This document shows positions 11,102-21,600 of a stretch of DNA of 64,000 bases, piece by piece. The notes beneath the pieces are model-generated. The model searched no databases and had not been told where the DNA came from. It saw only the letters and a list, made by a program, of their open reading frames with translations. Location: assembly GCA_014529385.2 (NCBI GenBank), contig CM043950.1:64314935-64378934 (forward strand), read 5' to 3'. The DNA is from Adiantum capillus-veneris. Its lineage: Eukaryota > Streptophyta > Polypodiopsida > Polypodiales > Pteridaceae. Each line of letters begins with the position of its first letter. Position 1 is the first letter of the stretch. A program made the translations under genes and the position numbers.

Positions 11102-13900
11102 ACGAAGCACCTAAACTAGCGTAGACCGCATCACTCATGTTTGATAGTATAGCATTTCTCTAGAGTTTTCTAGAGTGTTGTCACCATTTTCCTTCTTAGT
11201 GGGAAGTCAGAGAGCGGATCTCTTGACTGAGGGATAGCCAGGGAGCCTGCGTCTCGCCGAGGTGGTCCACCATGAGGTTGAGGTATGGTTATATTATTTT
11301 GTTGTGTGTTTAGATTAGGTTTTACGGTTTGTGTGTTTGGTTGTGACTTATGGTTGTGAAGAACTTGAAAAAAAAAAACGCAAAGAAAAACGCAAAAGGT
11401 AAGTAGGAGGCTGTTTGCTTGCCAAAAAGCAATAAAAACCATTCAACCATCCAAAGTAGAACTTTAGGTAGTGTAGGACATCTGATGTAAATCTAGAGCA
11501 ATTTTGACATGAAAATGTGCTTGAAAACACAAAAGGCAAAATTGTGCTGATTATGGTAAAAGTGCTCTAAAATGGTCGTTTGAAAGCCGATTTGAGTGCT
11601 TGTTTTTGCATTGGAGACCTTAAGGTAGGGGGAAAACACAGATTTGGTCCAATCCAAAAAAAAAAAAACTCTAAAAAACCCAAAAAACAAAAATCTAAAA
11701 CCAAATCTGCAAATTTTTTTTATTTAAAGTTTGACCTGAAGACCTTGTTTTGCATATGTTCTAGAGCTTGTATGTGAAATTTCAAAGCATTTGCATCAGT
11801 ACTTGTGCATCTAAGTGGGAATTTTCTTTTTTTGAGTGTAAGGAAGTGAACTGTGAAATACTTGAATCCAAAGGAAAAGAAGTCCAAATTGAATGAAACT
11901 TTGGGGATAGGCTTCTAAGGGCATTGGGAACCAAACTGCCCAAAAACAAAAACAAAAATCACTTCCCAGTGGCTCTCTGCTTAGTCTATTGCGATAGACT
12001 GATGAATTGGAGATAGGCTCACAATCAGGCGAAACCCCTCATACTACAGGTAAAACACATCAATACAAGGCTGCTCCCAAAAGTTGAGTGTACTTGGACA
12101 CCTGCTTGACCACCAAACCTCAAGTCTGGTGTTTTGAGTCAGACTTCAGAGACAAATTGGGTAAAGGGACTTGACCAAATTTCCAAACCTTGTGAAACTT
12201 GGTATACATGATCTACAAAGGGTAGGGAACACAATCTGTGAAGAGAAAATTTGAAAAAAGTGTCATTTTAGCATACTTGGTGAGTCTATCGCGATAGACT
12301 AAGAACCCAGTGATAGAAACTGAATTTTTCAAAAACCTGTGTGGCATAGCTTGGAAAGGTGCTATCAAGGACACATAAAAAAATTTGAAGTCATTTGGAC
12401 ATTTGACCATTTGAGAGGATTCAACTTGTAGAAAACACCAGATCTGGTCTAACTGACAAAGTAAAAGTCCAAACCACTTGAAAATTGGTAGGAGGACTAA
12501 GGAGAGGTGTTGGAACACAGTGGTATAGTCAAAGTTCAAGTTTGACCTATAAAAGGGGTACTTGCTCAGTCTATCGCGATAGACTCAAAGCAGGGCCAAA
12601 GAAATTGAAATTTTCAAAACCCTCTGGAGCATAGCTTGTTTAGCCTCTCAGGAGGTTACACACAAAATTTGGTGGATTTTGGACATTGGGAAGTCATCCT
12701 AAGTCTATTTTCTAGTGATTAGATAGAGTTGGAGTTAGAGACCTAAGAAAAAATCCAAAACAAGTGGAAATTGGTGAGCAAGGTGTACAGAGCATAGGGA
12801 ACACAGTGGTAAAGAGAAATCTGGAAAATTTTCAAAACTGAAGAATCTGCTGAGTCTATCGCGATAGACTAGGGTTTTTTCACAAAAATTGAAATTTTTG
12901 AAAATTGACCATAGGGCCTTGTTCTACATGTTGTTGTGAGCCTATGGTTAAAATTTGAGTAAATTTGGAGTATTGTAAGTGCATCTAAGAAGATTACTTC
13001 ATAAGATCAGAAAAGAGACTGTTGTTTGATGCAAGTTACAAAGGAAAAGTATTCCAAATTGGTTGAAACTTGGTGAGTAGTATCTCAAGAGAAGGGGGAA
13101 CTCAAATCTGTAAAAACAGTTGAAAAACTGTATCCCAGTAACACTCTGGTGAGTCTATCGCAATAGACTCAGAAATTCATTGTAGAAAAATCAAAATTCA
13201 AATATGACTTCATATTTGGGTTCAGAAGGCCCATTATACCCTGTACACAAAGTTTGAGTGCATTTGGACATCTGCAAGGGGTACCTGGTGAGTCTATCGC
13301 GATAGACAACTGAGGAAAAAACATTTTGAGAAATTTTTTTGAAACCAAGTATACCACTGGGTATATCATTGCCTAAGGAGTGCACACACCAATTTTGGGC
13401 TCAAACTGACCACTTGCAAAAACATCAGATAGAGCAACTTTCCAAATTACATCTCACTGTTTTGGTCATAACTTTCACATACGGACTCCGATTCCAAAAC
13501 TTTTTTTATCAAAACGTAGCTTGAGAGAAACACTACAGATCTAAGAGTAAATTGACCAAAATGGTTGCCGACGGCATGCATTTTGGTTAGTTTTGAAAAA
13601 AAACGTTGTTTAAGGCCTCAAAATGCAACCGAAAGTTAGGGGTGTCTAAAACCGGCAATTTGAGAGAATTGTGAGAAAACGCTCATGGTTTTGGACATAG
13701 TTTTGGATTTCCCTGACCAAAACACTTGAACACACTGAGAGAGGTATTACTAGAGCAAGCTAGATCTGTTAAGCCTAGAAGTCATGTCTACATCAGACTC
13801 AGACTCAACTTATACAAGCATCCTTTATTTATATGGGGCCCACAAATGCTTCTCAGTACATAAAGACCAATTTTGTGGAGAGAGTTTGGATGTATAACCA
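11102..13900 (+). repeat. Element B leader with array of six palindromes
   Basis: Non-coding, 2.8 kb. Palindromes with core AGTCTATCGCGATAGACT lie at 11983-12000, 12283-12300, 12568-12585, 12853-12870, 13151-13170 and 13292-13307; the first and fifth have one or two changes. Centre-to-centre distances are 300, 285, 285, 299 and 139 bp. Between them, diverged text recurs: a CATTTGGACAT-like motif, AGGGAACACAGT, and GAAACTTGGTGAG. This marks tandem units with a much better conserved palindrome. Stretches rich in A (11370, 11660) lie before the array. I see no gene here. Confidence 0.88.
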
Positions 13901-16900
13901 TTAAAGTGAAGGACTATATAGGTATATTAATGGAAATCAATTCAACCTTTACAGTTGCTTAGAGCCTTACCCAGATGAGCTGACAGAGTACAAGCTCTTA
14001 TATGTCTATACATACGAGGTCGACCGACAATGGACATCTTTATTTGTTGACAAGTATGGACGAGAATATAGAGCTGTAGAAAGCACAAATACGCGAACCA
14101 AATTAGAGATGAGTGGATATTTGGTCAATGAAGGACCTCAGATACATCCACAAAACAAGAATTCCAAACAGGGGACCACCACCTGGATTTCCTCCTAGAG
14201 CGATAACGAGAGATGAAACGATACGAGAGAGGAGTATGGTTCCATACTTTGCACCCCAAAGTATAAGACCATCTCAGCTAAGAAAATGGGTAAATAGAAA
14301 GTACAATGGCATAGGAGACCCATACGCCCATGTCTCGGCTTTTAAGCAAGTCCTACGAGCAGAATGAGTAGAGGACTTCCACACGCAATATGAGGGTTTT
14401 GGACTTACATTGGAGGACAATGCACAAGCATGGTTTGAACTATTGAACCGGAGAGAGTTCACAACCATTGAGAAAATGTTGGATAAATTTGTTCAAGAAT
14501 TCACCAAGAGGGGCATAAAACATAACACCCTTCCTAAGATTCAGGAATTTAAACAAGGCGAAACAGAAACATTGCAACATGCAATACTGCGTTTCAAGCA
14601 ATATGTTGCTAGATGTCCTACCCAAGAGTTACCCACGCCTGAACGTCAGATCCTATGCTTCATTAGAGGGCTTAGGAATGAGAATCTCCAAAAGGACCTA
14701 TACATGAAAAGATACCAAACCTTAGAAAAGGTGACCAAAGCGGCAGTTGACCTAGTTGACAATTTCGAATTCTATGACGATGGTCAAAAGAAGATGAATG
14801 ATGCGAGTGAGGAAAAGAAAAACGCTGATCTTGAGGATCAAAGAGGGAATCTAGGACAAAACCAATTAAATGTTGAGGAGAAAATCATAGAGAATGTGAT
14901 GCAACGCATCAACCACTCTAACAGAGTACCAGCCTATAGAATTCCTCAACAATGAAGGTGCATGACATGTGGAGGGGACCAACCGACGCAACATTGTCCT
15001 GACTATAGACCTAAGACTCCACCAGGGTTTGAGCATGTTATGTCTCAACCGCCTAGATATCATCCTATAGTGGAACAAGTGTTCTTAAGTGAAAGACCCA
15101 CAGCTGCTAGAAATGCATATGTGAGTCATGACCTTCAAATAGAAAGAAATGTGGTAGATCAGAGGCCACTTCAACGTCAATATCAAGTATTGCCACAACA
15201 ACCAATACATCCATGTGACAGATGTGGTAGTAGTGATCAGTTGATTAAGGATTGTCCACAGCATGATATCATGATAAATGTATATTGTAATGAGTGTGCA
15301 GTCACACATATGATTTTGGATTGTCCTAAGAATCCAAGAAAGAAAGGTAAAATGCAACCACATGTTACCTTTCCTTCTACAAGCAAATCAGAGAAAGAAC
15401 GAGCCGCAACAAAAGGAGAGACGACAACAACAACAGAGCAAGAAACAATTGCAAAAGAACAGGTGCTTAAACAACAAGAAGATGAAAGTAAGCAAGTTGC
15501 TCCAGTAAACATTGTCACAAGAGCACAAGCAAAAGTGCAAAAGCAGAAGCCTACAGATGGAGAGACTAGTAAGAGTTCCAAAAGCCGTAGAAACTCTAGA
15601 CGAGCAAGAAGGACTAGAATGAAAGCGAGACTAGAAAGGGAAAAAGGGGAAGAAAAGGCTGTTAAAGCTGATTTGGAAACAACTCAAGAGCAATAGACAC
15701 GGAAAAGGGAAGCTGAAACCCTTAAACCAGCTGAAGCACCCAAGAGTGCTAGTTCAGGAGGATCTGTCCTAGTGGACAAAGTGAATGAGCCTTTAGACGC
15801 GATTTTACAGGCTTATGAGGCTAGATTGGCAAATAGACAGACCTTAGAACAAAGATGGATGACTTATCTTTATCCTGAACTAGAGAAGCAGAGGCTAGAA
15901 ATGTGTAAGCAGCTCATTATAACTGCTCAAGCATTGCTAGAACCACCTCCACCAGAAGTGAAGGATAGGATAGTCACCCCAGTGCACAAAGACGAGAGCA
16001 TTAAAGTAGACGAATTGCCTAGAGAAGAGGTGGATCGTAGGGAAGAACCATTGACAAGGTCGCAAGACTCGAGGGTAGTCCAAAATACAACAGATGAATC
16101 AATGAGGGATTTCCCACCCTACGTTCTTATAGTTGAGGAGCAGTGGCCAGAGGAGTTATGGAAGGCTGTCGGAGATGCCCAAAAAAGAGAAGAGGATGCT
16201 GGACCAACACCATTCCCTGAAATCACATTAGATAGACCACAAATGAGTGTTGATGCGAGGTCATATTATGGTGACGTAGGATTGGTAGCCTCCGAAGACA
16301 GTAGACCTGCATCGTTAAGAACTTTGCCACAGTACATGGGAGATTTTGAGGCAAATTCTGAGATTGTGAGATTTCCATCACAGAGGCTAGGGAGGACAAA
16401 AGAATTGGACACAAAAAATTTGACTGACTTGTTATCCACGCCAGTGAAGTGCACAATTACGCTGGCAGAACTTTTGAAAATCAGGCCAAGTATGTGGACG
16501 GATATAGGAAAATGCTTGGAAAAAATTGGGATCATAAGCCCGTTAAGGTTTTTGGAAAAAGAGCTAGATGAGATCGAGAAGCCTAGATCAAATGTAAGAC
16601 CGATACCTCTGAACAAAGTAGGAGAGTACTGTGAAGGAGAAGATGGTAATGCCACTTTGCCTGTCGAGTACAATGGGATTGAAACGAAAGCTATACTTGA
16701 CAGCAGAGCAGGAATTGCCATAGCAACAAAACGAATATGGGAGAAATGGGGTAGGCCCGCCTTTAGAACAACCAGAATAAAATTACAGTTAGCTGATGGG
16801 CATGTGGAAAGACCCATGGGATTGCTAGAAGCGATAGTGGTGTCTTCTTGTGGTATAGAGTATGCGCATACTTTTGCCATAGTTGACTTTGGCAAAAAAA

Positions 16901-17121
16901 ATAACTATGAAATCATCCTTGGAAGACCGTTCATGAGGCAACTCAAGATGGTACAAGATTGGGGTTATGATTATCTATACTTGAGACATGCTGAAACCAC
17001 AACACGTGTAAATATGAGAAATCATAGTTACCAAGATGTAACTAGAACGCCCGGGGAAGATTTTGATTCTGCAACACAAAGTGGATCAACAGACCATCCG
17101 TGGATGGGCAAAAAGAAATAA
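13900..17121 (+). pseudogene. Element B gag and first protease, interrupted
   Basis: The N-terminal block (YRYINGN...LYVYTYEVD...DKYGREY, about 13917-14065) is in another frame from the rest, with a shift near 14150. From 14113 all coding is in one frame, with stops at 14365 (TGA), 14953 (TGA), 15694 (TAG) and 17119 (TAA). The gag domain is at 14260-14550 (RPSQLRKWVNRKY, FGLTLEDNAQAWF, TKRGIKHNTLPK). CCHC-like knuckles CDRCGSSDQLIKDC and CNECAVTHMILDC lie at 15213-15320, followed by a very basic stretch (15560-15650). Retropepsin lies at about 16680-16950, with LDSRAG in place of LDSGAG and ILGRPFM. The Gly-to-Arg change in the catalytic loop should inactivate it. It is homologous to gag-protease of element A. 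Confidence 0.82.
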
Positions 17122-18579
17122 ATCTGGATGTGCAGAGCATCGAAGTGTAGTGACTTTGGGAGAAATGAGAATTCCTTTGAGAGGGTCTTAGAAGATGATG
17201 CTTACATAAGAGAACCTTTTCCAGAAGAGGCGTTAGAACCGCTAGAGTGGACTCAGATATTGGCTACTTTGGATTTCTGTGTTAATGAGACCACACCAAC
17301 AAAATTTTGCGATGAGAATGGGTATGACATAGTCCCCTACTACATGTTAAGGGTTATGTGTGAGACAGATGAAGAATCTGAGTATGAGTTCGAAACAGGG
17401 TTATCAGCTATGGGGATAGCACAAAACCAGACACCTAGCCCGAATACTGGTCATATAGAAATAGGTGCTCTTTGCGATCAGTGTGCGATAACACACTTGA
17501 TTACAAACTGTCCAACTCGAATGGATAGTACAAAGGAGGAGCCGCAAGTCAACGAAGCAAAGTTGCAGGACGAAGGGCTAAGATCCAAAGAAGATGCTTC
17601 AGATCCAGCGCCTACAAAAGAGCAATATGAAGACTTGGAATCAATCAAATAAGAGGTGCAGCAAGTGACAGGAAGTTCAGACACTATTGGTGACATTTCA
17701 ACAATTGAAGTCCAGGAAGAAGAGCCTATGACTCTACAGGAACCAAATGCTGATTTGGTCTCTCCAAAAGACATATCAGAGGAAATGGTGGTCAAGCAGG
17801 AGCTAGAACACACAGATGAACTCAGAAGTGTGAACAATGAAGAAGAAGATGATAAGGAGTCCAGGCCAAAGATTTCTCAAGTCACTCAAGAGAACACAGG
17901 CAATCTAATACCAAAGAAGATCAACTTTTTGCTAAGTGCACAAGACAGAGTCAAGATGAATTTTATGGCAGAAATTGATACAAATTCCATGACTAATGTC
18001 ATGTCATATGGCATGTGGTTACTTCTAGGTAAGCCAAAGCTTCATGATATTCAGATAAAGGTAAATCTCTCACCTGAAGTAGATGTTATAAGTAGGGGGA
18101 TTGCAGAAGCTACTCTCCAACTACACTCACAGAATGTCAAAGAAAAATTCTTGGTGGTAGATTCTCGAAAAATGGGAACACACTTGATTTTGTCGAAGCC
18201 ATGGGCACAAGTCTTTGAAAACAAGCCTGAATCTTCAACAATGGTCATCACAACAAGCTATCAAGTGGAAACAGAGGTCAAGCCTACAACAGTTCAAAGA
18301 TTCTTGGCTATTGAAAAAGGCAAAGCTAAAGTAAGCCCACATTCTCTAGCCCAGCCAATGCAAGTGCAAGACAAAGCCTCTACATCAAAAGACAAACCAT
18401 CAACAAAACAATGGAAACCCAAGCAAAAAGTCTATCAACCAAAGTTTCCATCGCTCGAACGTCTCCAAAGGAAGTCAAAACAGGTCAACCAAGTGCTAGT
18501 ATCCAAGGCACAAATTAAAGTTAATGATCCAATTTGGATACAATCACAGGAACAACCTCAACAAGAAAAGGTAACATGA
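17122..18579 (+). pseudogene. Element B post-protease region with second, degenerate protease-like domain
   Basis: Same frame as the gag region, with stops at 17650 (TAA) and 18577 (TGA). The start (ASKCSDFGRNE...FPEEALEPLEWTQILATLDFC...FCDENGYDIVPYYMLR) matches the linker that precedes RT in A and G, but no RT follows. Instead there is a third knuckle-like motif, CDQCAITHLITNC (about 17473-17511), and an acidic stretch. Then comes a segment with the layout of a retropepsin (FMAEIDTNSMTNVMS, then LVVDSRKMGTHLILSKPWA, 17950-18210). DTN stands where DTG or DSG is expected, so activity is doubtful. The region between the two domains has no match I recognise. Confidence 0.62.
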
Positions 18580-19524
18580 TGGATCACATCAAGCGAGTCC
18601 ATTATTGCACAAGGATACAAGAAAGGAAATTCAGATGTTTGGGTCAACAAGCCCAAGATAACAGCCTGGCAATATCCATCCCATGACAACCACTCAGTGA
18701 GGAATCAACAAAGCCGTCAACGTCTATCACATAACTCAACCAAGATAAAGGACAGGTACAAAAAGCAAAAGAGAAGGTCTTCCACTGGACAAACCATACG
18801 ACAAGTCTGGGTAATGAAATCACAATTCTACCAGACTACCCAACAAAGTCAAGTGAAGATCACCTCCAAGCAAGTCCAAAGATTCATTCCAGTCGAGTTA
18901 CTCGAAGCACAAGGATTCTATGAGGGTAACTTTCAAATCTGGTTACCTAAGGTAGTAGCTTATCAAGGAATCACCCAGGAAAAGCAAGAAACATCAAGAA
19001 ATGAAGAGCAGCCACCCGCTACACCCAAGAGTACTACAACCTATCGATGGATCCCTCGTCAATTACTACAAGAGCAAGGCTTTTACAAAAGTAACAACCA
19101 TATTTGGAAATTAAAGACAAGGTACCATCAAGTCAAAGAAGAAACAAGGCAAGTGGCAAAGGAGATCACACAAGGCCCAAGAACAATGTGGGTTCCAAAA
19201 TCCCCGATTGAGGCTCAACAACAAGAAATATACACAACTCCTTTACAGCCTCTTAACAACAAAAAGAAAGCAACGGTAAATGCGGAGGTCACAGTTTTGA
19301 AGAACACTTTCTGGAAGAAGAAGACTTCATCAACCATTGCTTCAACATCAATACCTGTCTCATCAAGCGACCACAATTTGCTACCAAGGAATGAAGAGCA
19401 GATATATGCCAATGTATTGGACAACATGGCATCTCAAACAGAAACTAACGAGAAAATCCTAAACATCAAAAGCATATGGAATTGGATTTCAAGCCGCGAT
19501 CAGGTAAGTCCAAGTCGCCATTAA
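18580..19524 (+). pseudogene. Element B C-terminal region with three copies of a W-I-P..LL..QGFY..N..IW motif
   Basis: Continues the same frame after TGA 18577 and ends at TAA 19522. A motif of about 22 residues occurs three times: near 18580 (WITSSESIIAQGYKKGN..VW), 18882 (FIPVELLEAQGFYEGN..IW) and 19049 (WIPRQLLQEQGFYKSN..IW), with degenerate remains later (TMWVPKSPIEAQQQ). The protein is rich in Gln, Lys, Ser and Thr between copies. I know no function for it. Because it follows protease in place of RT, element B looks non-autonomous. Confidence 0.55.
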
Positions 19525-19854
19525 ACTTACATGGCATAAGAGTCTAGAGTCAGGCAGCTAAGCCACTAAATAGCGAAGTGTCAGACCCAAGCTTCAAGTT
19601 AATATTTTTCTGTGGTCTATGAGTCTAGCTAATAGGTATAAGCTCAAGCTGGAGAGTTGAGCATACATAAAGTCATGTCGCTCATGCTGGAAGAGGTGAG
19701 CATAAGAGTCAAAGTCCATATAATATATAAGGTAAAAGGCCGAGTAGTCCAAAAAAAAAAAAAAACACTCACGCACTTGACACAATGAGGAAGAGTGGAG
19801 AAACCTCGACAGCAAAAGCCCTTCTTGTGAGTAGTGAAAGCTTTTGAAGCACTT
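19525..19854 (+). other. Unassigned stretch before truncated LTR
   Basis: No gene is seen. The text has weak repeats of AGCTCAAGCTGGAGAGTTGAGCAT and GCTCATGCTGGAAGAGGTGAGCAT type (each shown here in part of a 45-bp unit) and an A-tract at 19750-19765. No purine-rich polypurine tract precedes the LTR at 19855, so this is probably not a clean 3' end of an element. Confidence 0.4.
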
Positions 19855-20725
19855 GTTGAGCCAGCAGAGGATCACACCCGCATTTTTGCTCACACCCATC
19901 ATTTTGTAACCATTGATTGTAATAAATGTCTTTCCGACATTAATTTTGATTTGAGCCATTCATTAAGTAACGGGACTCAATTGAGTTTCCAGCTTGTAAT
20001 TCCGACGTAATTTCACCTGCTGATGTAAATAATTAGAGATGTTCTCACCTCCAAGGCTGAGGTATATAAGCCAAAGTTTTGTAACCTAAAGGGAGATTCA
20101 ATTATTAATCAAAGTGAGTTTTGAGCGCCGTGACTGTGTCTGAGAGAGAGAGAGAGAGAGTCTTATCTTCTTGCTACGCGAGCTACGGGGCCGCCATTGG
20201 AGAAGCGACACCGCCATTGTGTTAGCAATGGTGAGAGCTACGCACAGATACCAAGAGTGCGCGCTATCGGCTTCTACGTGTGGTAAGTTCCTACGAGCTT
20301 CGGTGTGAGTTTTCTTCCAACTCGTGTGTCGGAATAGAGCGTGCAGCATATCTATAGAATCACAACGAGTAGAGCTACACATTAGTACCATCGGGGTCAA
20401 GTTTCGGTCACCTGTATTTTTCGGCCTGTCTTCATACGCGTTTGCCGCACGGAGTGGTTATAGGTTGATTTTGCAGTTCAAGTCTTTAGGGTGTTGTTCT
20501 TACCTAGTGTATAGACTTCCCCTTGAGTTTGAGATCGATTCAATGATTCTAGATCCTGTTTCGTATAGCATTCGTTCGTAGTACGGATTTCAGTCACTTG
20601 CGTATTTTAGAACTTAGATTTGATTTCCTTAGTAGTGATTGTCATTAGAAGGTCGAGTAGGTGATTTGACACCCACCTAGTTGTTTCCATGCGCCTACGG
20701 GTCAAGCTTCGTCCTCGTCTGACAA
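19855..20725 (+). repeat. Truncated A-type LTR in inverse orientation
   Basis: Starts TGTTGAGCCAGC and follows the LTR at 8076-9019 almost base for base on the opposite strand. It stops at CGTCCTCGTCTGACAA, about 65 bp before the LTR end. It keeps TATATAAG (20063-20070), the (GA)n tract (20142-20160) and the half-site TCATACGCGT (20432-20441). The break joins it directly to fragment F. No PBS or partner LTR follows. Confidence 0.85.
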
Positions 20726-21600
20726 GGGGAATAGCTTTGGAAATTCCTTGAACATGTCTTCACACTCCTTTTTTTCTTTTTTTGTCAAGTCCTCTCCTCG
20801 TATGCTCCTTACATTCACTTTGGCAGGCTCTACAATTGCTTTTGGACTATCTTTCTCCTCCTTGACCTTCACATCATGCATCGATGCTTCCTTTTCAACA
20901 CTTATCCCAAAAATATCAAGACATAATTGCATCAAGCCTTCCTCTACACTTTCTTCTGATGATGTAGACGAAGCATCACTATCGTATGATGTGGTTTCCG
21001 TCGAATCCGTATCTTGCATCTCCACTAGGGGCTATGTACGGCTCTCATGTGTCTTCATGTTGTAGACAATGGTCCTTCCTTTCTCTTTGTCGGGGATGGT
21101 GATCAAGCCCGTGCCCCAATCCTGCTTAGCACCAAGGGTTATAAGCCATGGACTCCCTAAAATGATTGGATACGCATTCTCACCTGCTTGCATCACGTAG
21201 AAATCAACCAAGCACTCAATCCCCAAGACTTTTATCTTCACATCTTCAGCTATTCCAAGACACCTTGCCTTTTTGTGGTTGGCCATCCTCATACGGATCG
21301 AAGCATTCACTGACATCTTAACGCCTGCTTCTTTCATGATAGCCTTGGTCATGACACACACCTGGGCACCACCATCCTTGCAGTTCCGTCTTCTTTCCCA
21401 GCATAGCTTCAACTATTGGCACCATATCCACTGGGTGACCAACCCTCAAAGATGACACCATGCTTTCACTCTTTTCCTTCTTGGAAGGGAGCCGCGTACT
21501 CACACACTTGGTCCACTGCCTCCTCAATTTAGCATTCAAAGCCACCAACTGACCAAAAGATATATTTGCCATTTGATTTTGTATGTCGTCGAAAATATCA
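20726..21600 (-). pseudogene. Protease fragment F of a third gypsy family
   Basis: On the minus strand, YYDIFDDIQNQMANISFGQL near 21545-21600 leads into a retropepsin-like segment. It ends with GENAYPIILGSPWLITLGAKQDWG (21120-21180, shown here without gaps only in part), then an acidic linker and CEDMFKEFPKLFPL, the usual lead-in to RT. The active-site region is frame-disturbed near 21320-21415. It is not close to the protease of A or B. Both ends are abrupt: LTR sequence on one side and pol fragment G, on the other strand, at the other. Confidence 0.65.

Noticed and set aside
15085-16895. Minus-strand ORFs of up to 209 aa
   Set aside because: Antisense to the gag-protease of element B, which carries the real motifs.
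20324-20581. 85-aa ORF kept in both A-type LTR copies (also 8281-8538)
   Set aside because: Conserved only because the LTRs are near-identical; no domain and no start context.
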